A stretch of DNA of 64,000 nucleotides from Ananas comosus (GCF_001540865.1 NC_033630.1:8464083-8528082); one strand, 5' to 3'; numbered from the stretch's first letter, positions 11,111 through 23,276 are shown. Notes: generated by a model not told the origin, from the sequence alone. Numbers and translations are program-made.

Positions 11111-11665
11111 TCACCATGCAAGCTCCACCTTGAGCTTGTCTCCTCCGCTCGATGACGCCGCATCCGTCGTTCCGCCTCGAGTGACTGCATCTCCGCGAAC
11201 TTTTGGAACCCAAACCTTCTTCGCTCCCGTTCTGACTGTACTCCCGTTCAGAACGTATAAGTTCCCGCGCTTGTTCGCCTCGCACACGACTCGATCTCGC
11301 TTTCGGATCCTCATAACTCCACCTGAAGCCGAAATATTGCAACCCTTCGAGTCCAACGCGTCTAACGAGATCAAATTTCGTCTCAATCCAGGAACGTGTC
11401 GCACACCTGTCAACGTCCTCACAGCCCCATCGTGCATTCGGATCTTCACCGTGCCGACTCCCAAAGTTTTGCACGCCGTCCCGTTCCCCATTAGAGCCTT
11501 TCCACCCTTGATCGTCTTATAGGTGGCAAAAGGCTCCTTCTCCGGGTATACGTGAAAAGAACACGCCGAATCGAGCACCCACGGGTCATCCGAAATTTTC
11601 GCACCTCCGGTCGCTGCATATAGCACATCAGAATCGATCATCTCCGATCCTGTCGCCTGCACCAT
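11111..11665 (-). pseudogene. pol: Copia protease and start of integrase spacer, truncated
   Basis: The 184-codon frame carries the retropepsin active site region WVLDSACSFHV, where DSA replaces the usual DSG, then RHVPGLRRNLISL and GNLYVLNG, typical of the copia protease to GAG-pre-integrase linker. It is in the same frame as gag and separated from it only by a TAA. It ends about 45 bases before the polypurine tract, so everything from integrase onward is missing. A plus-strand open frame over the same bases is its shadow. Confidence 0.88.
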
Positions 11666-11668
11666 CGC

Positions 11669-12455
11669 TTATACCGTCTCATCCTGGTTCACGACAGTTT
11701 TCTCCTTCTGTCGCTTTAACTCCTTCAGATCATCCTGAAGTTTTCGACAGTTACGCTTGATATGCCCTTTCCTGTGACAGTAAAAGCACTCCACCTCGGA
11801 TAGTGGCTTCTTCTGTCGATCTCCAGTCGCTGATGTTGTCGCTTCCTTCTTCGCTCTTACTACCAAAGCAGTATCCTGTCTCTGCATGCCGGACTCTTGA
11901 GTCATCTTCCGCATCTCGTTCGAGAAGAGCGCCGCTGTGACCGTCTCTATGCTTATGGTCTCCTTGCCATAAAGCAACGTGGTCACCAGATGCTCATATA
12001 TCGCCGGTTGCGAAGATAGTAAAATCAGCGCCTTATTTTCGTCATCCAGATTGACTCCGATGCTAGTCAACTGGGCCACCACTTTGTTGAACTCGTTCAG
12101 ATGCTCATGTAGGCTTGTCGCTTCTTGCATCCGGAGTGTAAACAGTCGCTGCTTCAGATACAACCTGTTCGTCAGGGATTTGGTCATATACAGGTCTTCC
12201 TGTTTCTTCCACAACTTCGCCGGTGTCGTCTCGCTGGCTATGTTGTAAAGAACCTCATCTGCTAATAATAGATGAAGCGTACTCAGCGCCTTCTGCTCCA
12301 TCTTCGTCCATGCTGCATCCGTGAGCCGGCTTCGCCTCCTTCCCGTTCAACGTCTCGTCCAATTCTTGCTGTACGAGGATCGCTCGTACTTTAATTTGTG
12401 ACAATCCGAAATTGTTCTTGCCGTTGAACTTCTCGATTTCGAATTTCGTGGCCAT
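11669..12455 (-). pseudogene. gag: Copia gag, one frameshift
   Basis: It starts at the ATG at 12455 (MATKFEIEKFNGKNNFGLSQ), the usual first residues of plant copia gag. A one-base frameshift near 12300-12320 leads into a 210-codon frame with ALSTLHLLLADEVLYNI, LYLKQRLFTLRM, LHEHLNEFNKVVAQL and the zinc knuckle CFYCHRKGHIKRNC. It ends KTVVNQDETV and TAA, then protease resumes in the same frame. In plant copia elements gag and pol are usually one frame, so the TAA is probably a mutation. Confidence 0.88.
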
Positions 12456-12490
12456 CTTCGTCGATCTCTCCCGCAGATCCGTAACCTTTA

Positions 12491-12502
12491 GCTCTGATAC
12501 CA
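12491..12502 (-). other. Primer binding site, initiator methionine tRNA type
   Basis: The minus strand reads TGGTATCAGAGC two bases inside the 5' LTR at 12505, the standard plant initiator-Met tRNA complement. Confidence 0.9.
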
Positions 12503-12504
12503 AT

Positions 12505-13187
12505 TGTTGGGAATTCGGTACTCGCCCTGGTACCGGATCTTGTGAATCCGCAACCTGCTCCGATACCGACTGCTGTGAATCCGGTACTGATTGTTGGGAT
12601 TCTGCAACGGAAGCGTCAAATCGGATTTTAACCATAAACCCGTCTTCTCAGCAAAAGCTGATACAATCATAAAAGAGAGAAGAAACTAAAACAGAAAATA
12701 TGCGGGTAAAATAAGATTCATTAAATAAGAAAAGGTTACACCTGACTCCTCTTCTGCACAGAGTAGCTACAATCCGAGCCCTCTTTCTGAATCTCTTCTA
12801 CCCTTCTCTTGTCTTCTATAAACCCATAAAGAAGACAATTATTCACGTGCACCCGTGCACTAGGTGCACTCAATAACTCTCTCTCTCTTTTTCTCTCTAT
12901 GGTACGGCACCTCTAGGCACTCAACCGTACTCTTCCCAAAAGAGAGCCACAATGCCTATATATAATGCTCGGCTTAAAACGTACCCCAATCCTAGTATAT
13001 TTAGGATTTTGACTTTAATTAATATCTAAATCTATCTTAATTAATCTCTAATAGATTTAAATATTAATCCTAATCTAGTTAGCTTCATTCTCTAATTAAT
13101 ATTTAAATATTAATTTATCTCCAACAGATTTAAATATTAATTCTTATCCAAATAGGATTCAACTACAAATCTAACCAAATTCTAACA
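12505..13187 (-). repeat. 5' LTR of the copia element
   Basis: 683 bp, TGTTGGGAATTCGG to TTCTAACA, the same length as its partner at 10382-11064. Confidence 0.92.
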
Positions 13188-13614
13188 TCGTTATATATGT
13201 TCTTATGAGTGCATACATTTAATATCCTCGGCTCTCTCACTCCATTGTCGACATTTCATAGTATAGTAGTATTGCACACAATATATTTATCCTTACGATA
13301 AGCCAGATCTTTGGCCAAATCAACATGGGCTAGAGTTGATACCAAACTGTATTAAGCTTTTAAGCCATATTCCATCTTGGTTGCTTCAGTGAGTGTCACA
13401 TGCTTGGTCTTTGTGGTTGAACAAATCCATAGTTACTTCTTAGATCTTCTCTTATTATGATCACCTGTAACTATCATTAACATAATGTTGGATTGGTCTT
13501 GAGCTTTTAGAATATATGATTATGCAATCATCTCTGGCTCTCAAAGAGTAAAGAATCTATTTTGTTGTTTTCCAATGCATCTTTTTGGGAGTAGACATAA
13601 ACCGACTAAGATCA
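13188..13614. other. Unrecognised flank between copia element and solo LTR
   Basis: No ORF or repeat is recognised. It may be the continuation of the older copia remnant at 10096-10381, but I see no diagnostic motif. The last five bases, GATCA, are the target duplication of the next element. Confidence 0.4.
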
Positions 13615-13952
13615 TGTCACGCCCCGGGGCGCAGCGGAAGCCCACCCGGCACGTGCCCAGACCCGCCATACGTCTAAAACATATAAGGCGTCTACTAACA
13701 ACAATAATAAAAGCAATAACAGAAGACATCTAGAAGTATCAGAGCATAGTAAGTGTCTAAATGCTACAACAAGGGATAAAACAGTAAATTCACTAAATAA
13801 GACATAAAGTAAATACAATAGAAAATCCCAAATACAAGTGCTAAAAGTAGGTACATAGGTGGTCTCTACACATGGATACAAAATATCTCACTCTCCCAAC
13901 TACAAAAGAAAGAGCAAACCACCTAGGCAAAGAACCGCTCCTCGCTAGCTAG

Positions 13953-14002
13953 CTAAGCGATCCCCTTGCCGCGATCCCGTGCCTCCGCCGGTGCCGAAGG
14001 CT
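13953..14002 (-). other. Conserved LTR mini-exon, PSAPAEARDRGKGIA-stop
   Basis: The same phase after CAG as the copy at 460-509. Compared with that copy, most changes are at third positions (GCA for GCG, AAG for AAA, GCT for GCG). The two replacements are Val to Ala in the spacer and Val to Ile. Confidence 0.5.
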
Positions 14003-15736
14003 CTGAAAAGTAAACCATGAAACAGGGGCGTGAGAACTATTAAAAATAGTTCCCAGTGGGCAATTACTGACTTCAGTGAATGCACCACAAGGCCCAAAGC
14101 TACAAAAAGAGGTCAGTGACTAACAATGTAGTAAAGCGACAGGTAAGTAAAATGTAACTCACTATAACATAGACTTTCTATTTAGCATGATTTGTACAAG
14201 TAATGAAGCAACGATATCATGAATGTATATGGATGTGTATGACATGCATCATCATAGAAATACAACCAATCCGATATCCTCAATGCAAAAATAGTAAAGA
14301 TGCCATTGTTTACTATTCTAGTCCAAGTCTACTTTAATAGTTTTAAAGTTCACATAGCACGTTCTGTCACTAAGTCCCAATCATATAAGGCCCACCCGAA
14401 GGCTGTCTGGCCTGCGCCGTGCCTAATGGCCCCGTGGTAGTCAACATCCCCACTCTAGGGATGAGCCTCCCCCACGGCAATCCACTTCGGCGCCCAATCC
14501 CGCACGGCGAGCATGTGTCGCGATGGCTATCTCCGGAGTGCCGGCTTGTAGGGAGCGACCCTCACAAGCATGTGCGAATGAGCACAAATGGCAAGCAAGC
14601 AATGATCTGTCTCAAGTACCAAGTCCTCATGTCTAAAAATATGGAATATGTCAAGTATCTCAATGGCCTATCTCTATGTCATCATGTCTCTAACATGGAA
14701 TGTAGCAGATATATAGTGGCCTATCAACATGTCCCTAGGTTGCAGTTTAATAGTTTACTAGTTTCAAGTGCCCCTTGATGACACTTTGGTTCAATGAGTT
14801 CCAAGCATGGCATTAATGTGTTCATGACGCTTAAATTCACTCAACTCTAGCATGGAGACATGTTCTCAACTTGTAAAACCAAGTACTATCCACAATGCAT
14901 GCAATCTTCACATATAGCTCTACTATATGGAGTACAAACTTTACGATATATGAAGCATGCATATTAAGTGTTCTAAAATTCACATGAGTCATATTTAGCA
15001 TGAATTTGCATTCAAAAATATTTTACAAAGGTTTAGAAGACATAGGGGCCATTTTGCCCTATTTCCATGAAGTCAAACCCACCAAAATCAACTTCTTCGT
15101 TTCGCCGAACGAAGGTATCCACAAGCCCCCTAGTACCCTAGAAACATCAAAAATAGGGTCACCCAAACGAAACGAAGAGCAAATAGCTCAATCATTAAGC
15201 TCCTCAAGCTAGGGTTGGAGAAAACTTACCGATTGCGAAGAAGGCTCTCACGATCTCCAAATGGGAGTTAGAGTCCTTCCAATCTAACCTAAACAAAGGT
15301 TCTAAACCCATCAATTTGGTTCCAAAGCCCCCAAATTCAAAAACCCCCAAAATAAACCCTAAATCCAAAAATCTAGGGTTTCATCTAGTAAAACCTAGGA
15401 AAGCATGTAACAAATGGGGATTACAAGCTACCAACCTCAAGAGAAGCCCCAATCCAAGCTCAAAACCAAGTAGGGTTGAAGTTTAATCCTCCACAAAGCT
15501 CCAACCGCAAGCTCCAAGCCTCCAAAGGTGGGAAATGAGGAAGAAGATGGTGCTCCAAGACCTCCAAGCAAGCTCTTCTCCTCTCCTTCTCCTTCTTCTC
15601 CTTCCCTTTCTCTCTCTAGAAGTGTAGGAAGAGTGTGAGGGAGAGAAAATGAGAGTGAGAGGGGAGGAGAGGCTGCTTATAGCCTCTAAAGTAACAAAAT
15701 CCACATAGGCCCCTCAAAAACTCAAATTTACATCAG

Positions 15737-16027
15737 CCCGGTCTGGGCAGTTTTCGCCCAGAGGGACCGGTCTCCCCGACCTGGGACCGGTCTCTCAGCT
15801 TGCCCCCGAAGATCCAACGTTCGGGAACCGGTCTTTTCCTGCGCGGGACCGGTCTCTCCTCGCGCAGACGCGCTCGGGGACCGGTCTCGACTGCCAGGGA
15901 CCGGTTGCCTTGCCGGCCACGCAGCACTGTTCACTGGGGGACCGGTCTCTCCTATCAGGGACCGGTCCCCGAGAGTAAAAACTCTCAGGACTCTGCCAAA
16001 ACTCTCGAGATCGAACTTTTAGACCGG
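15737..16027. promoter_or_regulatory. ACCGGT palindrome cluster, GACCGGTC flavour
   Basis: About nine ACCGGT cores occur, mostly as GGGACCGGTCTC or GGGACCGGTCCC, for example near 15764, 15785, 15827, 15847, 15879, 15899, 15940 and 15961. In coding orientation they lie upstream of the presumed TATA box of the LTR. Confidence 0.7.
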
Positions 16028-16126
16028 TATACCATCGACGGCCCTCCACCAAGTGTGGAAAAGTTCGAAATACAAATCGAACACTCGAACCTCGCAATTT
16101 GCATAGGTCCAGTGTGTTACAGATCA

Positions 16127-16882
16127 CTAACGACATACACAAAATCCAGCCTTTCATGTACAAGTATCAAGCAATCTACAACACTTACGTTTGGAACTTG
16201 ACTCATTAAGTGCTTTCCCTTTCCATCTTTCGATTTTACTTGAAACATAACTTGAAGTGAGATGCAAATGATATCTTCATCATCTTTAGTTGTCTTGCTT
16301 ATGCCAAACTTGTCAAGTATTTTTTTTTCCACTATAATCATTGTTTTAAGAGTGATGATGTGCTTATTTTGCATATACCACTAAGTATCCTTATCACAAA
16401 TTTGACATCTTGATCCGTAGTCTTTTATTTTACAAAGCTTAGTCAATTCGTCCTTTAGCTAATTGATGCCGGCCTCCCCATTGCGCCCTACAAGCACGTA
16501 ATGCAATACAAGGCAATCAACTTTGTCCTATTTTTTTTTAATTGTTCTATCAGTTGCTCTTTTGATTTCGTGCACTCTTTTGCATTGATACCTATTGCTT
16601 TCTGATATTTTCATTATTCTACAAATCTCAAGTTTAGTTATTATGAAGTGCCACAATTTCTTCTATCATCTTTTTCCAAAACTTAATTTCATGAGCAATA
16701 ACTTTGGCTTTTTGTTTAGAGATTAGTGCCCAAAGTGTTCTCTGATGCATAATATCCTTCAACGTATAGGTCTGTACCACTCCCTTGTAGAATTTTGAGG
16801 CATGCCATATATTTGTGTACCTAGCTTCTTGAGCTAAACCCTTTATTAAAATCTTCACAGATTTGTTTCTCGACCTCACCAT
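16127..16882 (-). pseudogene. Unidentified decayed coding remnant
   Basis: The minus strand shows two open segments (16634-16882, 82 codons; 16117-16374, 85 codons) with protein-like composition: YTLKDIMHQRTLWALISKQ and a Cys pair in SRCQICDKDT near 16385-16440, separated by stops. The lower segment overlaps the end of the solo LTR, so its C terminus is not original. I do not recognise the family. It may be a retroelement gag remnant or chance. Confidence 0.25.
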
Positions 16883-19800
16883 ACTTAACTAGTTTATCTT
16901 CCAATTAAATAACTTTATTCGATAAGAAAGTTGAAAATGGAAGTTTAAAGCTCCACGTTTAATATTTGATGAATTTCTATCTGTTGTTGTTTAATTCAGA
17001 AAGAAAAATCAAGTTTTTATTTTCAAATCCAGAAAATTGTGAATATCTTCTAACAACCAGATCATTTCATCAAATATTCTCAAATATATTTAACAAACTC
17101 CCATTGTTTCCAATTGAAACCACACTATCCTTCCCGTCTGTCTCGGATCCTAAACCATGAATGTTGTGGACACATATGATGGGGTCTATTTATATGCTTC
17201 TTTTGATTGAAATCTAATTATGGTTTTATCAAAGTATGGTACTTGTTCTCCCAACTCATGTTTAGCATTTTCCTTTGTCCAAAAAAATTTCCCAAGTTTT
17301 TTTGTTGTACAGAAGTCTTTTTTGAGCTTTAATTTTGTGGGTTTTAAGAAGACTTAGAACCTAGAAGTTTCTTTTAATTATTTATTTTAACAAATTTTTA
17401 AGCTATTTTCCCAAGTTTCTTCTTTAAGGAATTATTTTCCTCTTCAAAAATTATTGTCGTTTGTTTCTTCTAAAAAAACATTACTTTTATCAAAATCATC
17501 GAGTTACTAATAAGTTTAGTTTATTGCAAAATCAAGATGTTATCCTTGCTCAGACAAATCCTCTTTAATTTGTTTAAATCATTCAAAGGTAACAAATTTT
17601 GTTTCTTTGAAACTTTATTTTAGGAATTAAAATTTTTTATTTCAGTTGAAAATTCTTTTAAGGAAGCAATTTAAAAAATTAAAGAGACATTTTGCTTCCA
17701 AAAGAAAGGTTTAAAAAGGGCTTCTAGAAATTCTTCATAAAAGTTTGAAAAGGTCTTCTAACTGTTAAAATCTAAATTTACATTGAAAATTATGTTCGAA
17801 TTTAAACTCATATTTGCATTTCAAGTCAAATTTAAATTCAAATTCTCATTTCAATTTACAGTTCAAGTTCAAAACCTGAAAAAGATTTCATATTTCAAAC
17901 TCTCATTCAATTGAAATTCAAAACTGAAATTAAATATAGAAATCAAACTTTTGAATAGAAATTTGGACTGAGAAAAAAGGTCAAATTTTAGCTTGCAATC
18001 TAAATTCACAATGAAATGAAATCTGATTTTAGTTTTGAATTTATAAATTAAAATTAAAATTTGAACTTAAGTTTGAACTAAGAATTTAAATTCATAAATT
18101 GTATTTACAATTTGATTTCAAGATTGAGTTAAAATTTATATCTAAAATTATGTTTAGAAATTAAACTTATATTTAATCACAAATTCAAACTATTAAATTT
18201 GAATTCAAATTTCAATTCCTAATTTTGAAATTACAATTGATTAAAATTTGTATCCATAAATTGAACTTCAAATTGGATTTAAATTGGAACTTGCAATTTG
18301 GATTTTAATTGCTTATTATTGTTGATGTCAATGGTCGTCGAAGGTGTTTCTTTTTCATTTTTCTCAAGAATCAAATTTGGTGGGAATCACCTTGGATGGC
18401 TTCTTTTTCATTGGAATGGGAATTTGAAAACACATCTCTCAAATCAAGTAACAATAATGGGAGTTGTGCATTCCAATTCCCTTCTTTGATTGAAAATTTC
18501 TCAAACCAAGCCTGTATATGATATGAAAGAGAAATTAACTTGCTTAGAAGTATACATTCAACTAAGAAACAATTTATTAATTAGCTTGGTGTCTAGCTAG
18601 AGGATTTCTTGTTACTCATCCTATACGCAATTCTACATGTATGGTCTGATACCTAACAAATAGTACAAAGATCTTTATTTGTCGTTCCAAGTTAATTAAC
18701 TTGTGGTGCAATGCAGATATATACTAAAATCTAGCCAAGTTAATTGTTTCCCATATGACACTCATTCTAAAATATTTAGGATCATTCTCAAGGGCTTGGT
18801 TGTGACTTTGTAGTGATTATCTGTATCAATTTACTCATTGTTTCCAACAAATAGGATTACTCAATCACAAACATGCAGGCACTAAAATCAGAGATTAGGT
18901 TATACAAAGGCTCTTGTCACTAAATTTACTTCACCTCAAGAACCTTAATTAGCTAACCCTCTTCTTAAGCCATAGCCCTCCTAAAGGCTTCTGCATATGA
19001 GTTTCAATAATAATTCCTACTTTAACGTGCACCCATCTATCAACACCTGTAAGCATAATTTAAAACTTCGGCACACGTTAACTTAATTCACGGGTTTGCT
19101 AAATTTGTTAATTAAATTTACATGATGGATATTATTAATTATAAGCTTAATAAATTAACCTATAGACATTCTAGGGTGTAGACTATTGTGTAGGTTAAGT
19201 TTCTATGTCACGAAGAATAAGGTATGCCAAAAGAATCACTTCACACAACTTTCAAGTGAAATCCAACCAATCTCGAGTTAATAATTTATGAAGTAGGTAA
19301 TGTCACTAGGATAGAAGTGTATATTATAAAGTTTCTTGCCCACATTGCTTGGATTGTCAACATGTTTTCAACTCATTCCAATGCATGATATCAACTTCAA
19401 TAATTGAAGCGTACTTCATTTCTTAAATCGTAATGGAGTCTTAAAATAACAATTCTTATAAAGAAAGACATGCGGTTACCATGTTGTTACTTAATTAATA
19501 TGTATTGATTGAGGAATAGGGATGAGAATTTTCTTAAGTGGTACAACTTGGGGGGGCCTACATGCGATTTGGGTGATCGTAAATGTTTCCATCTGCATCC
19601 TAGCAAATTAATAACAAACATATAGGGTCATTGATTACAACTTTATTAATATCTAGAGGAAGCGCTTTGGAATTGCAAAGTGGAGACCAGTGCAACAAGA
19701 AAAGCAAGTCGATATATTAGAACTCAAGTAAGTAGGTTGTCCTTTGTCTTGGTAATCACAAAGACACATGATTATTGCCTGGGCTAGTCCGTCGCATCAG

Positions 19801-20417
19801 TTGTCGACTGCTTAATTATTTGCATGATTTGCCCTCTTTCTTCTTTAATAACCATTACAATTAAAAAAACAAGTAAATGAAATTGTTTAAGATCAGGATA
19901 AGACCATAATTAACTCACTGGATGATAAAAATTAAAGTAGATAAAAGTGGGATGGAGGGTGATTAGAGAAAGATATATAACGGAGTAGTACTTGATTTTT
20001 TTAGGGAAGTCTCCCGAGAGTGAAAATTCATTTAAACAAAATGAGACAATATAGAGGTGAAAAACTCCTCAAAAGAGGACCATATAGTATATTTTTTGCT
20101 AGACATACCCTAGTTAGCTAGTTGATTAGCTTCCAAAGCAATCCTCGAGAAGCAAGAATTTCATCCACAAAAGGTGTGACATTCGTCGACGAAGGGTTGA
20201 CGCGCTTTGAGCTTTAGATCTAGCATCCCAAGTGATTGATTCGGATTGGTTAGACCTGAAGTGTATCGCTTTAATAATCGGTGCTGATTCCCAGAATATT
20301 TAAATTTGTTCTCTTGGGAAGGTACTCAAAAAGAATTTGGCAGCTTTCAACATTGCTTCAATTTCAGTTGACGGCTTATCACAAACATCTTCGACAAAAT
20401 CCAAAACGCTTTGCTGG
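16883..20417. other. AT-rich intergenic DNA, no gene recognised
   Basis: About 17760-18300 is low-complexity sequence of permuted AAATTTGAA-type words. Short open frames near 18298-18521 overlap each other and have no recognisable motif. The remainder shows no repeat boundaries that I can support. The last bases GCTGG (20413-20417) precede the next LTR, but the partner duplication is lost. Confidence 0.5.
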
Positions 20418-21253
20418 TGTTGATGCCAAAATTGAAATTAACATGCCGACCTAACCCACGTATGAGCCAATAAGGACACATGGTACACTAGGAGTCGGCA
20501 ATAAGGCGCCTGAAGGTTTTAGGCGGGAACGGTTGAGAAGTGGGGCATAACTTCCACGATAGGGCGGAACTTCCATGAGGAGTGGGCGTAACTTCCACGA
20601 TCATGGTTACAACCACTCCCCCCACTACTTTCAACCAACCAATAATGTGGGTTGATATTACTATAAATAGTAATTTTGAAGCCTGCAATAGGGGTCTTTC
20701 TCTCCCCTGAAGACCACCACATTTTTATATCTTTTCTTTCTAGCATTTATTGCCTTTTAGGAGTAGTCTAAATGTAATCTTTTCTTTTTCGCATTTACTG
20801 CTTTCCTAGGAGTAGCTTTTAAGTAGAACCCTGGAGTCTGTTTGTCCCACGGGCATCACTCTGTTGTAAACTACATTCTCAGAGTCTGTATGCCCTTCGG
20901 GCACACTCTGTTTTATTAATATATAAAGGCATTCGGCTCTTTCAGCCAATCAGTCATTGCGTATTTCATCTATTCGGCTCTTTCAGCCGACCAGTTACTG
21001 TGTACTTCTTCCATCCGGCTCTTCTGCCGACATTGATCTCTACACAGTTCGTACATTCGGCTCCTCCAGCCGAACCGATTCTACAGAAAAGGTTTTCGAA
21101 CTCGGCTGGCTTGATCTCTCGTCAGCCGAATCGCTTGATCTGTCAAAGGGCGCAAACTTCAAGGGTCATTATCCGCAGCCGTTCCTCACCCTGATGCGCT
21201 TCTCGAGAAAGATCTCTGACCGGGTCGAGGGTCGGGAAATACGGCTACCAACA
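20418..21253 (+). repeat. 5' LTR of gag-only gypsy element
   Basis: 836 bp, TGTTGATGCC to CTACCAACA. It carries repeated words TTCGGCTC(T/C)TTCAGCC between about 20930 and 21075, and a TATA-like CTATAAATAG near 20661-20670. Confidence 0.88.
20930..21075 (+). repeat. Short degenerate tandem words in the LTR
   Basis: Four spaced copies of a word like CATTCGGCTCTTTCAGCCGA occur near 20931, 20970, 21010 and 21055, downstream of the presumed TATA box and so probably in the transcribed leader. Each contains CGGCT and AGCCG and can form a small hairpin. Confidence 0.6.
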
Positions 21254-21309
21254 ATTTTTGGCACGCCCAGTGGGACTCACTCAGGTTTTTCTAATCTAGA
21301 CTTTGTCCT

Positions 21310-22564
21310 ATGGCTGACAATAATGCTATGAACCTCCAGAATAGAGCCATTCCCAGGCCTTCAGGGAATGACCAAGCTAGTAGCGCTGAAAATGCCAATG
21401 AGAATCAGATGGTACTACCTGTTGGAGGCGAGACTAGTGGACAGTCAGCTCATCAAGAGCCGAGCCTAACTCAGGCACTCGGATAGATGGCTCGAGTCCT
21501 GTAAACTTTAGATCAAAATATCCATCAAAGTATCGCTCGATTAGACGCGGTGCTGGCCGCCATCACGGCCTATAATGAAAATATTGCCCGAATAGGGCAA
21601 TTATTGACTCGAAATGAGCAACCGATGACAGGCTTACAAGGGCCTATGATGACACCAGTGTTGCAAAATCCTGCAACACCGGTAAATGGATAGCCCCAAT
21701 ACCAGGGGGCACCATTCCAAGTGGCTTACAGACCGGCCGTCGTCAATACCGGTCAACAGCCGAAAATTGCATGGGGATTGCCACCACCTCCGCCGATAGC
21801 AACATACCATCCCCAAAATGTAGAGGCTAGAGCTGGGGGGTAGGCTCCAAATATTCAAGGAGCAAATCCCATAGCACAAAACTTCGGACCATTACAAGTA
21901 CCGAATGTAGCACAAGCACAGGTTCCTTTGCAGGGGAACAATAATGAAATATATGCGCAAATCGAAGAAGCCATCCGAAGTACTTTTGGAGTAGGCGCAA
22001 GGCCGGCAATGCGGCCTATATTTAGATCACCTTATTCTGCAAATATAGATAGAGCATCCATACCCGGCAAAGGGGAAAATGCCGAAATTTGATAAATTTT
22101 CTGGGGATGAGATCGAAAACACGGTCAAATATGTGGCACGGTTCATGGCACAGCGCCGGGAAGCCACGACAGATCCATTTTTAAAATTAAGATTGTTTAA
22201 CACGTCGTTAACTAAAACGGCGTTTACTTGGTATACAAGATTATTAGCCAATTCTGTCCAAAATTGGGACGAATTGGAAAGAAAATTTCATGAGCGATTC
22301 TATAGGTCGGAGCCACAATTATCTGTCGTCGACTTAGCTTTATACCGACAAAAGCCAGGTGAAAGGTCGAAGAGTATTTGAACCGTTTCAAAATAGCCAA
22401 AATCCGGTGCCGGAATCAGAGTTTGCCAAAATAGAGTTAAATGGTCTACATTTTAAGATAAAAGATCATTTTGAAGATAAGTATTTTTTTAACCTATTTG
22501 ATCTAGGTGTTCGAGTTGCCCAATATGAACAATTCCAAAAGGAAAGTAAGGACAATCGGCTGTA
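21310..22564 (+). pseudogene. gag: Gypsy gag pseudogene (gag-only element)
   Basis: The ATG at 21310 (MADNNAMNLQNRAIPRPSG) lies about 35 bases after the PBS-like sequence. An in-frame TAG occurs near 21484, and frame changes occur near 22070 and 22365. The central part (22079-22381) has recognisable gag core residues: KLRLFNTSLTKTAFTWYTRL, NWDELERKFHERFYRS and LALYRQKPGER. After the second frameshift an EEYLNRFK-type continuation is visible. The part to about 22565 retains FDLGVRVAQYEQF. No zinc knuckle is seen. It is clearly different from the E1, E2, E3 and E4 gag sequences. Confidence 0.8.
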
Positions 22565-22951
22565 ATGGAGCCGATATAAAAATCAAAGTAAAGGTACGGA
22601 GAAATCCTCGATAGAAGAACAGTCGGTTCAAGAACAGTCGAACCAATCGAATGAAAGTGAAGAATCTACTGATAAAGCCGAGGTATATGCGGCTGGTAAA
22701 GAGCCACTTTCTTCAAGGAGAAATCCTTGATAGAAGAACATTCGGTTCAAGAGGAGCCGAACTAATCAAGTAAAAGTAAAGAATCGGCTGATGAAGCCGA
22801 GGTATATACGGCTGGGATGATAAAGAGTCATTTTCTTTAAGCCGACCAAGACCAGCGAAACTAAAGCTTGGGTCTCGGCTGTGTCATTTGAGCAGTCGAT
22901 TTTACACCAATAGTCATCCGAATGTTCATTCGAAAGACTATTGGGGGGCAT

Positions 22952-23276
22952 TGTTGATGCCAAAATTGAAATTAACATGCCGACCAAACCCACGTAGTAG
23001 CCAATAAGGACACATGGTACACCAGGAGTTGGCAATAAGGCGCCTAAAGGTTTTAGGCGGGAACGGTTGAGAAGTAGGGCGTAACTTCCACGATAGGGCG
23101 TAACTTCCATGAGGAGTGGGCGTAACTTTCACGATCATGGTTACAACCACTCCCCCCACTACTTTCAACCAACCAATAATGTGGGTTGATATTACTATAA
23201 ATAGTAATTTCGAAGCCTGCAATAGGGGTCTTTCGCTCCCTTGAATGAGAAGACCACCGCATTTTCATATCTTTTC
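22952..23276 (+). repeat. 3' LTR fragment of gag-only gypsy element
   Basis: Matches 20418-20750 of the 5' LTR with scattered substitutions and a small insertion near 23245. It ends abruptly at the E2 LTR. Confidence 0.88.

Larger units (their letters stand above)
10382..13187 (-). mobile_element. Copia LTR retrotransposon, gag-protease only
   Basis: Two equal LTRs of 683 bp (10382-11064 and 12505-13187), beginning TGTTGGGAAT and ending CTAACA, bound a 1440-bp internal region. The flanks TCATT (10377-10381) and TCGTT (13188-13192) are a 5-bp target duplication with one mismatch. An initiator-Met primer binding site abuts the right LTR and a polypurine tract abuts the left one, fixing the minus orientation. 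Gag and protease are present; integrase, reverse transcriptase and RNase H are absent, so the copy is non-autonomous. The LTRs look roughly 95% identical by eye. Confidence 0.93.
13615..16121 (-). mobile_element. Solo LTR, long gypsy family A, TSD GATCA
   Basis: 2507 bp, from TGTCACGCCCCGGGG to GTGTGTTACA, flanked by GATCA at 13610-13614 and 16122-16126. In coding sense (minus) it shows the GACCGGTC cluster (15737-16027), a possible TATA box (GGCTATAAGC near 15690), a CT-rich leader, a strong donor-like CG/GTAAGTTTT (about 15229), a hairpin (about 14030-14059), an acceptor-like TTTTCAG (14003-14009) and the mini-exon (13953-14002). The deduced intron would be about 1.2 kb and wholly inside the LTR. 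Confidence 0.94.
20418..23276 (+). mobile_element. Non-autonomous gypsy element, gag only, 3' LTR interrupted
   Basis: The 5' LTR (20418-21253) starts TGTTGATGCC and the 3' LTR (22952-23276) starts with the same sequence. The 3' LTR is cut after 325 bp by the LTR of element E2 at 23277. A PBS-like GGCACGCCCAGTGGGAC (about 21260-21276) follows the 5' LTR, and a G-rich polypurine tract (TTGGGGGGCAT, about 22941-22951) precedes the 3' LTR. Only gag lies between. There is no protease, RT or integrase, so it is non-autonomous. Confidence 0.88.

Noticed and set aside
11079..11522. 147-codon plus-strand open frame
   Set aside because: Antisense shadow of the copia protease frame at 11111-11665.
15728..16201. 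Overlapping open frames on both strands in the ACCGGT clusters (also near 23340-23723, 37860-38060, 40894-41288 and 45461-45664)
   Set aside because: GC-rich palindromic repeats lack stops on both strands, giving GTGL/DRSP-type translations with no domain.
18298..18521. Two overlapping open frames in AT-rich DNA
   Set aside because: Short, in alternative frames of the same sequence, with no recognisable motif.
20010..20417. Possible LINE 3' end or RNase H tail on the minus strand
   Set aside because: Only vague residue resemblance with several stops; no catalytic motif or poly-A tail with target duplication.
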